A stretch of DNA of 64,000 bases from Planctomycetia bacterium (GCA_005799495.1 SYGP01000010.1:26650-90649); one strand, 5' to 3'; positions 43,470 through 52,607 are shown, numbered from the stretch's first letter. Notes: a model not told the origin generated them from the sequence alone. A program made the numbers and translations.

Positions 43470-44318
43470 ATGCGTACCCTGCGCAGCGTGAGCGGGCGCA
43501 TTGCAGACATTTTTCATCGGCTGCGGCGCGATGGGCGAACGGCGCTGATGCCGTTCATCACGGCAGGGCACCCCTCACGCGATGCCACGGCTGCGGCAAT
43601 CGTTGGAATGCACAAGGCTGGCGCAGCCATCGTCGAGCTCGGCATCCCGTTCAGCGATCCGATTGCCGACGGGCCAGTCATCGCCGCAAGCATGCACCAA
43701 GCGCTTCAAGCTGGTGTGACTCCGAGTGCTGCCCTTGCCATGGTTGCTGCTGCGCGGGCGCACACCGATGGAGGAGTGATTGCCATGGTCAGTTGGTCGA
43801 TCGTGTCGAGAATCGGTGCAACGACCTTTCTCGCCGAGGCAGCCAAGAGCGGTCTCGACGGCGTGATCCTTCCTGACATCGATGTGGCGGATGCAGGAGC
43901 CGTGGCCGATGTGTGCGATCGACATCACCTTGCGCTTGGACTGCTCGTTGCGCCGGGTAGCAGCGATGATCGAATCCGAGAGATTGTTCGCCACTGCCGC
44001 CAGTTTGTGTACCTGCTCGCGCGTGCGGGTCTGACGGGCGAGCAGAGTGCCGCACCTGAAGTGGAGGCATCCGTCGCCCGGCTTCGCAAGCACACATCGC
44101 TGCCGATTGCGGCAGGGTTTGGCATCTCGAACGCTGCGCATGTGTCCACCGTCACTGCGAGCGCCGATGGGGCGATTGTCGGCAGTGCGATCGTTCGGCG
44201 GATGGAGTCGGCGGAAGACCCTGCAGCTGCTGCCATCCACTTCACACGCGAACTTGCTGCTGGACTGGCGCAGCGCCCACCAATCGGCCAAGGCAGTGTC
44301 CCAAGCCAATCTGCCTAG
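43470..44318 (+). CDS. trpA: Tryptophan synthase alpha subunit
   Basis: 282 aa from ATG 43470 (GTG 43488 also possible). It cleaves indole-3-glycerol phosphate to indole. Catalytic residues E56 (IVELGIPFSDP) and D67 (IADGPVIAAS) have the E. coli spacing of 11. Further motifs are GLDGVILPDIDV, a phosphate-binding LPIAAGFGISNA and GAIVGSAIVRRME. Its usual neighbour trpB is not within the window, so the trp genes are at least partly scattered. Convergent with lexA, 30 bases away. Confidence 0.95.
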   Translation: MRTLRSVSGRIADIFHRLRRDGRTALMPFITAGHPSRDATAAAIVGMHKAGAAIVELGIPFSDPIADGPVIAASMHQALQAGVTPSAALAMVAAARAHTDGGVIAMVSWSIVSRIGATTFLAEAAKSGLDGVILPDIDVADAGAVADVCDRHHLALGLLVAPGSSDDRIREIVRHCRQFVYLLARAGLTGEQSAAPEVEASVARLRKHTSLPIAAGFGISNAAHVSTVTASADGAIVGSAIVRRMESAEDPAAAAIHFTRELAAGLAQRPPIGQGSVPSQSA

Positions 44319-44348
44319 CCAGTCATCGTCTCGCCAGTGATTGTCCTG

Positions 44349-44966
44349 TCAGTAGCGCCTCAGAACGCCAACGACGACCCCCTGGATCGTGCATTCCCGA
44401 ACGATGATCGGCTCAAACGCCTCGTTGGCAGGTTGCAGACGGATCGACCCATCTTTCTGCTTGAAGTAGGTCTTGAGCGTCGTTTCGCCATCCTCGAGGA
44501 GTGCCACGACTCGCTCGCCATTTCGCGCAGTGGAACGGCGTTCCACAATGACATAGTCGCCAGGCAATATCCCCTCATCTCGCATGGATTCTCCTTCCAC
44601 TTGGAGGGCAAACATCTCGCCGCGACGCGCAGTGGATGGACCGAAGATCTCCTCGAGCTGGATCTTTTCATCCTGTGCACAGCGCTCGATCGGCATGCCT
44701 GCGGCGATGCGACCGAGCAGTGGGAAGGCAAGCCCTTCCGCCTCATCGGGCGGCACGGCGTCTTCCACTTCAGACAAAGAGCGAGCCTTGTTCGCGTCCC
44801 GTCGGAGCGCTCCCTTGTCGATGAGCGCCTCGACATGTTCGAACACGGTGACCTTGCTGACTTGCAGTTCGTCTGCGATCTCCTGAAGCGTTGGCGAGTA
44901 ACCGTTCGCCATTCGGTACTGGCGAACAAACTGGAAGATCCGCATCTGCTTTGGAGTGAGATTCAT
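44349..44966 (-). CDS. lexA: LexA repressor
   Basis: 205 aa from MNLTPKQMRIF. An N-terminal winged helix-turn-helix (YSPTLQEIADELQVSKVTVFEHVEAL, shown here as its two halves YSPTLQEIADELQ and VSKVTVFEHVEAL) is followed by the S24 latent protease. The self-cleavage bond is A89-G90 (RIAAGMPI). The catalytic pair is S127 (EGESMRDEG) and K165 (TTLKTYF). It would repress SOS genes until RecA filaments trigger cleavage. recX in the same window is a plausible target, but no operator is proven. Confidence 0.94.
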   Translation of the reverse strand: MNLTPKQMRIFQFVRQYRMANGYSPTLQEIADELQVSKVTVFEHVEALIDKGALRRDANKARSLSEVEDAVPPDEAEGLAFPLLGRIAAGMPIERCAQDEKIQLEEIFGPSTARRGEMFALQVEGESMRDEGILPGDYVIVERRSTARNGERVVALLEDGETTLKTYFKQKDGSIRLQPANEAFEPIIVRECTIQGVVVGVLRRY

Positions 44967-45537
44967 CGGTCTCCTCTGGTCTTTCTGCCGCGGTGGCGGC
45001 TGCAATCAACGGAGTGGTGGGTGGGGAGAAGTCCCTGACGGACGGATGGCTTGGTGAATGATGTGGGGCGTTCACCGATGCTGGGGTGCGGCAATAGGCA
45101 TAGACGCCCTGATCGGTGCCCGAAAGGGTCGAAGCAGTTCGTTGCGAGCGTGTATCGGAAGGTCCAAAGATGGTTGGAGGTTCCACTTCCGCTGGCTCTT
45201 GAACGCTGTGCGCGGACCAACGACCGTCCAGTCCAAGGAGCCGCTCGAGCCAATCGAGCGGCTGCTGGATGAGTGGATGAGTCGACGCGGGCAAATGCCC
45301 CGCACATGGCAGGCGGAGGGCCAGCAGGTTCCCGTCATCATCGCTGACAACGCGAGTGACAAAGTCACCTCCCGGGCCCGTGCAGACCAACGGGTCGCCC
45401 AGATCATGAAACGAGTCGTGAAACGAGCGCGAGGCGGACGCCGCGCTACTCGGGGTCACGCGTGGGAGCGGCCTCCTCAGCTCAGACGCAACTGGGTTTC
45501 GGACGGGGCTATTCATATGGGCGGGCTGGGTGACCAT
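44770..45537 (-). CDS. Uncertain ORF upstream of and overlapping lexA
   Basis: A minus-strand frame opening at MVTQPAHMNSPVRN (45537) runs to a stop inside lexA, overlapping it by 197 bases in another frame. The part upstream of lexA (roughly 45000-45450) looks protein-like, with phrases such as DLGDPLVCTGPGGDFVTRVV, DDDGNLLALRLPCAGHLPA and PLDWLERLLGLDGRW. The part after about residue 185 looks random. It may be a real small gene whose true stop was lost by a frameshift, or a fragment. It is the only content I can suggest for the 680-base gap between lexA and the next gene. Confidence 0.35.
   Translation of the reverse strand: MVTQPAHMNSPVRNPVASELRRPLPRVTPSSAASASRSFHDSFHDLGDPLVCTGPGGDFVTRVVSDDDGNLLALRLPCAGHLPASTHPLIQQPLDWLERLLGLDGRWSAHSVQEPAEVEPPTIFGPSDTRSQRTASTLSGTDQGVYAYCRTPASVNAPHHSPSHPSVRDFSPPTTPLIAAATAAERPEETDESHSKADADLPVCSPVPNGERLLANASGDRRRTASQQGHRVRTCRGAHRQGSAPTGREQGSLFV
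45053..45076. promoter_or_regulatory. Inverted repeat GGTGAA-N12-TTCACC upstream of lexA
   Basis: GGTGAA (45053-45058) and TTCACC (45071-45076) form a 6-base inverted repeat separated by 12 bases, 87 bases upstream of the lexA ATG. The layout could suit a dimeric repressor such as LexA itself, but six-base arms occur by chance and the LexA box of this lineage is not known to me. Confidence 0.25.
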
Positions 45538-45562
45538 GAAGGACGCTATCGGCGGTAGGGGT

Positions 45563-45592
45563 TTGTTCGCCCCACATTTCGTAAGGTATATG
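45563..45592 (+). promoter_or_regulatory. Possible promoter for the class V aminotransferase
   Basis: The stretch 45560-45645 is conspicuously AT-rich for this genome. TTGTTC (45563-45568) and TATATG (45587-45592) lie 18 bases apart, a reasonable sigma-70 layout though only half matched at the first box. An AGGA ribosome site (45635-45638) stands 7 bases before the GTG start at 45646. Confidence 0.35.
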
Positions 45593-45645
45593 TTTGGTAT
45601 TGGTCGTGGGAGGGTTTTCGGGCTGTTTTTCATTAGGATTTTTCT

Positions 45646-46899
45646 GTGCCTCTGGATTCACCCTTCCAGCATCAGCCCACAGGCGCGTTTGCAAGCCCTC
45701 TCGCGGGCTCCTTCAAGTTGGCAGGGGACATCTGTTTCCTGAACCACGGTTCGTTTGGGGCGGTTCCAACCGCCGTGGCGACCGTGCAGCGGGGGTTGAT
45801 GGAGGAGATCGAGGCGCAACCGGTGGAAATGTTGGCAAGGAAGATGCCGGAACGGCTTCTGCAGGTTCGTCATCGGCTTGCCGCATTCCTTGGAACCCAT
45901 CCCGACCGACTGGGGCTTGTCACGAATGCCACCGCGGGGGTTGGGTCCGTCCTTCGCAGCATCGATTGGCGCAAGGGCGATCAGATCATCGTCTCCAACC
46001 ATGGATACAACGCGGTGCGTCAAGCCGTACAGGCTCAGTGCGAACGATTCGGATGCACACTCGTTGTTGTGGACATCCCGCTTCCGCTGCGGGGACCCGA
46101 TGAAGTTCGCGAACGATTCCGAAGTGCAATCAACCCCCGCACTCGGTTGGTGATCGTCGACCATGTCACAAGTCCGACGGCGCTGCGATTCCCGGCGGCG
46201 GAGATCGCCGCGGACTGTCGTGCCAAGAGTGTGCTGTGCTTGGTGGATGGAGCACACGCGCCGGGAATGTTCGATGTCGATGTCGACTCCATGGACTGTG
46301 ACTGGTACACCGGCAATCTCCACAAGTGGGTGTGTGCGCCGCGTGGCTGCGCGTTCCTCGTTGCCAACAAGCGTGTCCTGTCCCGGACCCACCCAGAAAC
46401 CACGAGCCACCAACATGGCAAAGGACTCGCACTGGAAGCAGACTGGCAGGGGACTCGCGACTTTTCAGCGTGGCTTTCCATTCCGGCGGCACTCGACTTC
46501 ATCGCTTCGGGTGGCCCCACCGCTTCATCGCTCGCGCGGCGCAACATCGCCCTCGCGCGATGGGCCCAGCAGATGCTGTGTCAGGCGTGGCAGGTGGAGC
46601 CGATCTCGCCCCCCGATGGCTCCATGCTGGGTTCGATGGCAACGGTACCTGCGCCTCTGGAGTGCCAGAGGGCGTTCACATCAGCAAGCGATTTTCAAGC
46701 GCACCTTTACGCCACGAACCGCATCGAAGTCCCTGTCATCGACTGGGGCGGTCGGTGGCATGTGCGCGTGAGCGCGCAGGCATACAACACGCCGCAGGAT
46801 TACTTGTCGCTCGCGGGCGCCGTGTCCGCGGTCGCAGGCGGCGTCGGGGGTGCAGGCACGGTCGTCGAGGCCGCAGCTGCCGCGGCACGCGCCTGTTGA
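45646..46899 (+). CDS. Class V aminotransferase (isopenicillin-N epimerase-like)
   Basis: 417 aa from GTG 45646. Fold-type I PLP protein: ICFLNHGSFGAVP at the start, VTNATAGVGSVLRS, SNHGYNAVRQAVQ, VIVDHVTSPTALRFP, CLVDGAHAPGMFDVD and the PLP lysine K227 in NLHKWVCAPRG. The LNHGSFG and HKWVCAPRG phrases are those of the isopenicillin-N epimerase / EgtE-like branch; beta-lactam synthesis is not implied. Substrate unknown. The Ala/Gly-rich C-terminus overlaps the convergent alpha-solenoid gene by 100 bases. Confidence 0.9.
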   Translation: MPLDSPFQHQPTGAFASPLAGSFKLAGDICFLNHGSFGAVPTAVATVQRGLMEEIEAQPVEMLARKMPERLLQVRHRLAAFLGTHPDRLGLVTNATAGVGSVLRSIDWRKGDQIIVSNHGYNAVRQAVQAQCERFGCTLVVVDIPLPLRGPDEVRERFRSAINPRTRLVIVDHVTSPTALRFPAAEIAADCRAKSVLCLVDGAHAPGMFDVDVDSMDCDWYTGNLHKWVCAPRGCAFLVANKRVLSRTHPETTSHQHGKGLALEADWQGTRDFSAWLSIPAALDFIASGGPTASSLARRNIALARWAQQMLCQAWQVEPISPPDGSMLGSMATVPAPLECQRAFTSASDFQAHLYATNRIEVPVIDWGGRWHVRVSAQAYNTPQDYLSLAGAVSAVAGGVGGAGTVVEAAAAAARAC

Positions 46900-47798
46900 A
46901 ACGGAACATAGACCTCGTTGAACCAGCGCCACCAGCGCTTGATGTCCCAGGCCATGTCCGCCGTGGACTGACCAAAGTCGCGCGTCGTCAGTGTGACGAG
47001 CGACTGGTGCACATCCGATCGGTAGTTGTAGACCATCGCATCCTGTACCCGCATCAAGACGCCCGTCTGCAGATTCCCGATGACAGGCGTGAACGCCGCC
47101 GCGCCATCTCCGACGACCGCCTGAACATTCGCGACATAACTGATCTGTGAGCCAATGGCGATCCATGCAAGATCACCATCGTTCTTCTTCTCATCGGCGG
47201 TGGCTTGGGCAAAGATCAGCGATGGAATGACTGCGAATGCATCGACCTTTCCTGCAAGAAGCCCAGCCTGATTGGCCACCACATGTCGTTTGTCCCGCAA
47301 TCCCAAGTCGATGATGGCAACCACTGCATCACACGCGGGGCGCCGAATGCGCCGCGACGCCTCATGGCGAATCGCCGTGTCGTTCGACTTGATCGCGACC
47401 TTGGCGAGCATTGCCTCACCCAGATCGCCTTGCGTCGCGAGGTGATCGAGGAACGCGAGCTTCACATCGTCCTGCTGATCCTGCATCGCCTCCCACAGCG
47501 CTTGCCACGACGCGGGGACGGTCCACTTGGAAAACTGCTGCAGGTTGGTCGAGCGGATCAATCCGCGCCGTGATCCGAAACGAGTTCGGATGAAGTCCTT
47601 CGCGGACCGTTCATAGGACTGACCATCACTTCCATCGTTCGGCTGCAGGACGGAGGGGTCCACGGCCATCGGTACGGCACCGCTCGATGGCAGCGGGCGA
47701 AGCAGTGATGGTGGAATGGGCGGTGCTCCTGCCATCGCAGCGGCAGTCGGCTGAACGCACAGACACATCGTGATCAGGATGGCGGTCCGGTTCCACAC
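46800..47798 (-). CDS. Secreted alpha-solenoid (HEAT-like) protein
   Basis: 332 aa counted from GTG 47798, which gives a signal peptide (RTAILITMCLCVQPTAAAMA). An AGGAG lies only 1 base before that GTG, so an ATG at 47768 is an alternative. After a Pro-rich linker, helical pairs such as DDVKLAFLDHLATQGDLGEA and NDTAIRHEASRRIRRPACDA suggest HEAT-like repeats. A later DMAWDIKRWWRWFNEVYVPF is distinctive. The Ala/Pro tail is encoded in the 100 bases overlapping the aminotransferase gene. Function unknown. Confidence 0.75.
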   Translation of the reverse strand: MWNRTAILITMCLCVQPTAAAMAGAPPIPPSLLRPLPSSGAVPMAVDPSVLQPNDGSDGQSYERSAKDFIRTRFGSRRGLIRSTNLQQFSKWTVPASWQALWEAMQDQQDDVKLAFLDHLATQGDLGEAMLAKVAIKSNDTAIRHEASRRIRRPACDAVVAIIDLGLRDKRHVVANQAGLLAGKVDAFAVIPSLIFAQATADEKKNDGDLAWIAIGSQISYVANVQAVVGDGAAAFTPVIGNLQTGVLMRVQDAMVYNYRSDVHQSLVTLTTRDFGQSTADMAWDIKRWWRWFNEVYVPFQQARAAAAAASTTVPAPPTPPATADTAPASDK

Positions 47799-47815
47799 TC
47801 TCCTAGGATAAACGC

Positions 47816-48229
47816 ATGGGATCGGAATCAACATCAGGCGCATCGGATGCGCCATTGCACCCGCACGCGCTGTATGAACGGCTGGGATCAGATGCATTCT
47901 GGCGAATTGCGCGGGCGTTCTACGGTCGTATCGAGCGGGATTCCCTGCTTCGACCGATCTTCCCGGCCGATCTGGAGGAGCCCATCCGAAATCAGGCGGA
48001 GTTCCTGATCCAGTACTTCGGCGGGCCAACCACCTACAGCGAACGCAAGGGGCATCCGAGACTGCGCATGCGCCACTCGCCCTATTCCATCGGGCTTGCA
48101 GAGCGCAACGCGTGGGTGTCGGCGATGGAAGGCGCACTCGAGGACGCCGCCATCCCCGAGCCGGACCGCAGCGTGATGCGGCAGTACTTCGCCCACACCG
48201 CCACATTCCTGATGAACAGCGAGGGCTAA
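47816..48229 (+). CDS. Group II truncated haemoglobin
   Basis: 137 aa. The 2-over-2 globin pattern is clear: LYERLGSDAFWRIARAFYGR, the PIFPAD loop, QAEFLIQYFGGPTTYSERKG, then HPRLRMRHSPYSIG with the proximal histidine, and ERNAWVSAMEGALED. These small haemoproteins bind oxygen or NO and often serve in stress protection. It starts 17 bases from the divergent solenoid gene. Confidence 0.94.
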   Translation: MGSESTSGASDAPLHPHALYERLGSDAFWRIARAFYGRIERDSLLRPIFPADLEEPIRNQAEFLIQYFGGPTTYSERKGHPRLRMRHSPYSIGLAERNAWVSAMEGALEDAAIPEPDRSVMRQYFAHTATFLMNSEG

Positions 48230-48271
48230 CGAGTTGGGACTCGTCGAGTGAGGTGGCCCTCGACCTCTTCG

Positions 48272-49129
48272 TCAATCCGGCGTGATTGCACCCACCATCA
48301 GATCGCGCCGACCAATCGAGTTCATGGCGCGCTCTGCATCGGCCCGCGTTCCCCACGATCCGATCCGCACAGCGAAGAGTGCGTCGCCTTGCACGGTCGT
48401 GATCCTGTCCACGCGCGCGGCAGGCGCCTTCGCTCGCTTGAGATCGCCCGCGAGCGCATCGACGCGCTTGCGCGCTGCATCAGCGGACTGATAGCTCCCG
48501 GCACGGATGGTGTATTCGCGTCGAGCCACCGAAGGCGTCGTCGGCACAGTTGCCTTCGCAGGCGCCTTCGGCGCAGCAGCGGCAGATGCCTTTGCGTTCG
48601 ATTGCACCCACAGAGGAGCGGGTACCGTTGTTTCGCCATCATCGCTCTCGACCACCTTGCCTGCGACGACATCCGGCGGCACCGTCGCACCCGCCGTGCC
48701 CGACGCACGAGCGCCGACGGCGCGCGCGCGTTCAGCACACTCGCGTGCGCGAGCCGAATCCGCTCCCTCCAGTCGCGAAGCCGCCTTGTCGAAACACACT
48801 GCAGCATCGCCCGCTCGCCGCTGCGACAACCGAATGTCGCCGAGGAGCACCCAGCCAGCTCCAGCCGTCTCTTGCTGAGGCGAATCGCATGCTTTCTGCG
48901 CAAGGCGCTCTGCCAAATCCAACTGCCCCAGCTTGAACGCACTCATGCCCGCCACGAGCGCGCCCTGTGATGCCAGCGTCGAATCATCACTTCGGGCGGC
49001 GGCCTGCCCGTCCGAGAGCGCCATCTCGTAACGGCCCTCCTCATAGCGCGACACGGCCGCCGAGAAACTGTTTGCCGGCGGAGTGGTTTCGCATGCAACG
49101 CTGACAAGGCAGGAGGCGATGGTTGCCAT
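48272..49129 (-). CDS. TPR and SPOR domain lipoprotein
   Basis: 285 aa from MATIASCLVSVAC, a short leader with a lipobox ending in Cys. Residues about 24-150 hold TPR-like helices (FSAAVSRYEEGRYEMALSDG, GMSAFKLGQLDLAERLAQKA, GDIRLSQRRAGDAAVCFDKA). A linker is followed by a C-terminal SPOR domain (about 205-285: YTIRAGSYQSADAARKRVDA, DALFAVRIGSWGTRADAERA). SPOR domains bind denuded peptidoglycan at division sites, so a cell-wall or division role is likely. Confidence 0.85.
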   Translation of the reverse strand: MATIASCLVSVACETTPPANSFSAAVSRYEEGRYEMALSDGQAAARSDDSTLASQGALVAGMSAFKLGQLDLAERLAQKACDSPQQETAGAGWVLLGDIRLSQRRAGDAAVCFDKAASRLEGADSARARECAERARAVGARASGTAGATVPPDVVAGKVVESDDGETTVPAPLWVQSNAKASAAAAPKAPAKATVPTTPSVARREYTIRAGSYQSADAARKRVDALAGDLKRAKAPAARVDRITTVQGDALFAVRIGSWGTRADAERAMNSIGRRDLMVGAITPD

Positions 49130-49240
49130 CACCAGGCGTGTGGCAAGCCGTACGCAATCGAATGCACCACGAGAAGAATGGAGAGGGGGGGTGCGTCCGT
49201 GCACACGGATATCGTAGTGACCAGTCGAATCGCCACAAGC

Positions 49241-50719
49241 ATGAACCTGCTCAGACAAATCCAGTGGAACATCCTTTGCCGGCCCTTCCGTCAGGCGATC
49301 GTGGATGACCAGCGAACGTGGCGCGCCTTTGAACTGCAGGTAGTCGCGTGGCACATCGCGCGGCAGGTCGAACGCCTCTCCACCCGCGAGCGCGTAGGCA
49401 TCATGGTGCCGACCTCTGGGCTGTTTCCAGCCGCACTGATGGCTGTGTGGTCGCTCGGCAGGACAGCCGTGCCTGTGAACTACCTGCTCTCGCGGGCCGA
49501 CCTTGAGCACGTGTGCCGCGACGCGGAGCTTGATCTGTGCGTCACCGTGGGACCGATGCTCGACTTCGTGGGTGGGCTTCCAAGTGGCGTGCAGCCGTTG
49601 CAACTGGAAAAACTCTCCTTTGGCGGTCTGCCGCCCATTCGGCGATCGCGCCACATGCCATCGGATCGGCTGGCAATGCTGCTGTACACATCGGGCACGA
49701 GCGGGAAGCCCAAGGGCGTGATGCTGACAGCGGGCAACTTCGCCGCCAACATTTCGCAGATCATCGCGCGCGCGCGATTCACTCCGCAGGATGTCCTGCT
49801 GGGTGTACTGCCACAGTTTCATTCCATGGGCGTGACCGTCATGACGCTGCTCCCGCTCGCGCTTGGGTGCAAGGTGGTGTACTCCTCGCGCTTCGTTCCC
49901 AAGCGAATCTTCGAACTCGCGCGCAGCCATCGTCCATCCGTCATCGTCGCGATTCCCTCGATGTACGGAGCACTTCGAACGGTCAAGGACGCCGCAGCCG
50001 AAGATCTCGGTTCACTCCGGTTTGTCGTCAGTGGCGGCGAGCCGTTGCCGAACGCTGTGGCAGAGGGGTTCCACGCACGGTTCGGCAAACGAATCTGTGA
50101 AGGGTTCGGGCTCACGGAAACCGCACCTGTCTGCAACTGGTGCTTGCCCGAGGAATGGCGCGAGCGCAGTGTTGGCCGCGCGCTCGATGGCGTTCAGCAG
50201 CGCATCGTGGCGGCGGACGGGTCGGATGTGACCGCGAGCGGCGAGGGCGAGATCCGCATCAAGGGACCGAATGTGATGCAGGGCTACTGGAAACTCGCGG
50301 ACGAGACTGCCTCCGTCTTCGACAGCGAAGGATTCTTCAGGACGGGAGATATCGGCCGCATCGATTCGGATGGACATCTCTTCATCACGGGGCGGCTGAA
50401 GGAAATGTTGATCATCGGCGGCGAGAATGTTTTCCCGCGCGAGATTGAAGAGGTTCTCGATCGGCACCCGTCGGTCAAGGCAAGCGCCTGCATCGGCGCA
50501 GCGGATCCATCGCGCGGCGAAGTGCCCATCGCATTCGTGGAGTGCAAGGAGGGAGAGTCATTCGACGCCGCAGCACTTCGAGCCTGGTGCCGCGAGTCCT
50601 TGCCGCAGTTCAAGGTGCCGCGTGAGATCCGGCACCTCGACCCGCTCCCGCGCAACCCGACCGGCAAGATCATTCGTCGCGCGTTGAAGCAATGGCTCGA
50701 AGAATCCCCGGCAGAGTGA
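49241..50719 (+). CDS. AMP-dependent acyl-CoA/acyl-ACP ligase
   Basis: 492 aa from MNLLRQIQWNIL (49241); longer starts exist back to 49178 but cross the divergent lipoprotein promoter. It activates a carboxylic acid as acyl-adenylate, then transfers it to a thiol. Motifs are LLYTSGTSGKPKGVMLTAGN (P-loop), CEGFGLTETAPVCNW, FFRTGDIGRID, GRLKEMLIIGGENVFP and the catalytic lysine in RNPTGKIIRRALK. The substrate is not evident; a medium- or long-chain fatty acid is most common. Confidence 0.92.
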   Translation: MNLLRQIQWNILCRPFRQAIVDDQRTWRAFELQVVAWHIARQVERLSTRERVGIMVPTSGLFPAALMAVWSLGRTAVPVNYLLSRADLEHVCRDAELDLCVTVGPMLDFVGGLPSGVQPLQLEKLSFGGLPPIRRSRHMPSDRLAMLLYTSGTSGKPKGVMLTAGNFAANISQIIARARFTPQDVLLGVLPQFHSMGVTVMTLLPLALGCKVVYSSRFVPKRIFELARSHRPSVIVAIPSMYGALRTVKDAAAEDLGSLRFVVSGGEPLPNAVAEGFHARFGKRICEGFGLTETAPVCNWCLPEEWRERSVGRALDGVQQRIVAADGSDVTASGEGEIRIKGPNVMQGYWKLADETASVFDSEGFFRTGDIGRIDSDGHLFITGRLKEMLIIGGENVFPREIEEVLDRHPSVKASACIGAADPSRGEVPIAFVECKEGESFDAAALRAWCRESLPQFKVPREIRHLDPLPRNPTGKIIRRALKQWLEESPAE

Positions 50720-50727
50720 GATCGGCT

Positions 50728-52467
50728 TCAGGGACACGCGCCCCAAGACGAAAGCAGAACCGTCAGGTCTGTGCCGCTCACGACTCCGTCGCCATTGATG
50801 TCTGCACCCGCTGAGGAGCCCCACGCCGACAAGAGTGTCGTCAGATCCGTGCCATTGACTTGGAAGTCGCCGTTGAGGTCCGCAGCACAGGCGGCACATG
50901 CTGGAAGCGTCGCACTGATGGTCAGCGTGCCGCCTCCCTTTGCGGTTCCAACCGCGGCGAGCCGCAAGAGATACTCCGTGCCGCAGACGGCCACGAAGGA
51001 GAGTTCAGCACTCGCAGGATTCTGCGAACACGCAGGATTGCCATCGTTGCATGCCAGTGCTGCAAGAGCACTCGTTGGGCACGCGGCGTCATAGAGGACA
51101 AGTGCGGAATCGAAGTTGCCAAGCCCGCATGTCCGCACCGAAACATCACCGCGCAGTCCACGGAGTCGATACCACACATCCTGCCCGAGCGTCAGTCCAC
51201 TCGCAAGGCAGGTTTCCGGCGCGGCCAACGCGGAAGGGGTTGCGGTGACGAGGGTAAAATCGGTTGATCCAAGTCCCAAGGGGATCGCGCCCGCACAGTT
51301 GTCATTGGTTGGCACGGGTGGAGCACAGACGGTCAGGGCCGCGGTGACGCAGGCTTGGTCCCACGAGTCGGTGCAGCAGTCCGGTTGCACTTGGCACACG
51401 GCGCTGCAGCACGCGGAATCGGAGCATCCCGGCGTCAAATGGACGGCGTAGCAGTTGCCACTTGTTCCACACGCGCTGCCGCACTGATCGTTCCATGAGG
51501 CGGTGAGCACATAGGACTGAACACCGTTGAGACAGTTGAATGGATAGGTCTCGGAGGTTGGGAAGGTTCCGCGGGCTACCACGGCAAGCCACTCTCCGGC
51601 AGGGACGCAACCTTGCACAAAGGCTGCCTGACAATCGATCACTTGCGCGTGGAGCGTGGCTGTTTGGAGCCCATCACACGCATTCCTGATGAGCGCCACA
51701 AAGAGCGGGCTCGTACCGGAGTCTGCTGTTCCGCGCTCGGCAACCAGACTGAGCGAGACGCGGGCCTGTCCGTTCCCATCTGGGTCTGGCAGTGTGATGC
51801 GGAAGGCATCCCGCTCTGGAACGCCAACCGTCGAACCTGCCGCGGAGACGAACTTGATGCTGCCGCACATCGCCTTGTTGGAGATCAGGCTTTGCAACTC
51901 GGCGGCAGCAGAGCCCTGCGGGCAAGGGTCATTTCCAAACCCGACCGTGTCGCAGTCTTCCGTTTCCGTGTTCGAGTTGCCGGGGCACTGCGGCACGCAC
52001 ACGGGCGGGCAAAGCTGGTAGGCCGCGCTGACGCACTGCGCGTCCCAGGTCACGGAGCAACAGGTGGGCAACAACTCGCACACGTTGCTGCAGCACGATG
52101 GAAGATTGCAGCCGGGCGCACCATGCACAGCGAAGCAGTCTCCAAGTCCCGACGCGCCACAGTTCACGGGTGGGGGGGGTTGGCACACCGATCCGGCGAC
52201 CGCGGCGCACTGCCCATCCCATGTGGTGGTGCAGCAGAATGAATCGATTTGGCAGACGGAAGCGCAGCAGATCGGATCTTGGCATCCCGGTGGAGCATGC
52301 GCGGTGAAGCAGTTTCCGGTCGCTCCGTCTGGACAAGTCTGCGCAGACGCTGCTGAGGCGAACGAGACCGCCAAGGCACACCCCAAAACACGCGGGGACA
52401 GCGAGCGCACGGACCGAGCAAAGCGTGCAACACGCTGGACGAACGGATGGCGTGTCACGCGGCTCAT
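50728..52467 (-). CDS. Secreted cysteine-rich repeat protein with dockerin-like C-terminus
   Basis: 579 aa. A twin-basic leader and signal peptide (VLGCALAVSFASAASAQ) precede three copies of a roughly 38-residue module with pattern CF.(V/A)H..PGC....CC..VC....CC...WD..C...A...C, at about residues 48-92, 98-145 and 340-385. A jelly-roll-like pre-peptidase domain follows (NDNCAGAIPLGLG, NFDSALVLYD). The end has two calcium-loop repeats (ADLNGDFQVNGTDLTTLLSA, ADINGDGVVSGTDLTVLLSS) typical of Phycisphaerae secreted proteins. Probably cell-surface or exported. Confidence 0.9.
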   Translation of the reverse strand: MSRVTRHPFVQRVARFARSVRSLSPRVLGCALAVSFASAASAQTCPDGATGNCFTAHAPPGCQDPICCASVCQIDSFCCTTTWDGQCAAVAGSVCQPPPPVNCGASGLGDCFAVHGAPGCNLPSCCSNVCELLPTCCSVTWDAQCVSAAYQLCPPVCVPQCPGNSNTETEDCDTVGFGNDPCPQGSAAAELQSLISNKAMCGSIKFVSAAGSTVGVPERDAFRITLPDPDGNGQARVSLSLVAERGTADSGTSPLFVALIRNACDGLQTATLHAQVIDCQAAFVQGCVPAGEWLAVVARGTFPTSETYPFNCLNGVQSYVLTASWNDQCGSACGTSGNCYAVHLTPGCSDSACCSAVCQVQPDCCTDSWDQACVTAALTVCAPPVPTNDNCAGAIPLGLGSTDFTLVTATPSALAAPETCLASGLTLGQDVWYRLRGLRGDVSVRTCGLGNFDSALVLYDAACPTSALAALACNDGNPACSQNPASAELSFVAVCGTEYLLRLAAVGTAKGGGTLTISATLPACAACAADLNGDFQVNGTDLTTLLSAWGSSAGADINGDGVVSGTDLTVLLSSWGACP

Positions 52468-52538
52468 GGCAGACCTTTCGGCGAAGCATGCACTTTAGCC
52501 GCATTCAATGCAATCTCAAGGCGGGAGATTCGCAAGCG

Positions 52539-52575
52539 CAAAGAAAAACCCCCTCGGCCAAAGGCGCCGAGGGGG
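52539..52575 (-). terminator. Rho-independent terminator for the large cysteine-rich gene
   Basis: On the minus strand a perfect 10-base stem (CCCCCTCGGC / GCCGAGGGGG) with a 7-base loop is followed by TTTTTCTTTG. It lies 33 bases after the stop of the 893-aa gene and 72 bases before the next gene, so the two secreted proteins are separate transcription units. Confidence 0.92.
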
Positions 52576-52607
52576 TGTGACTTCAAGTCCGATTTCGTCA
52601 GTGGAAC

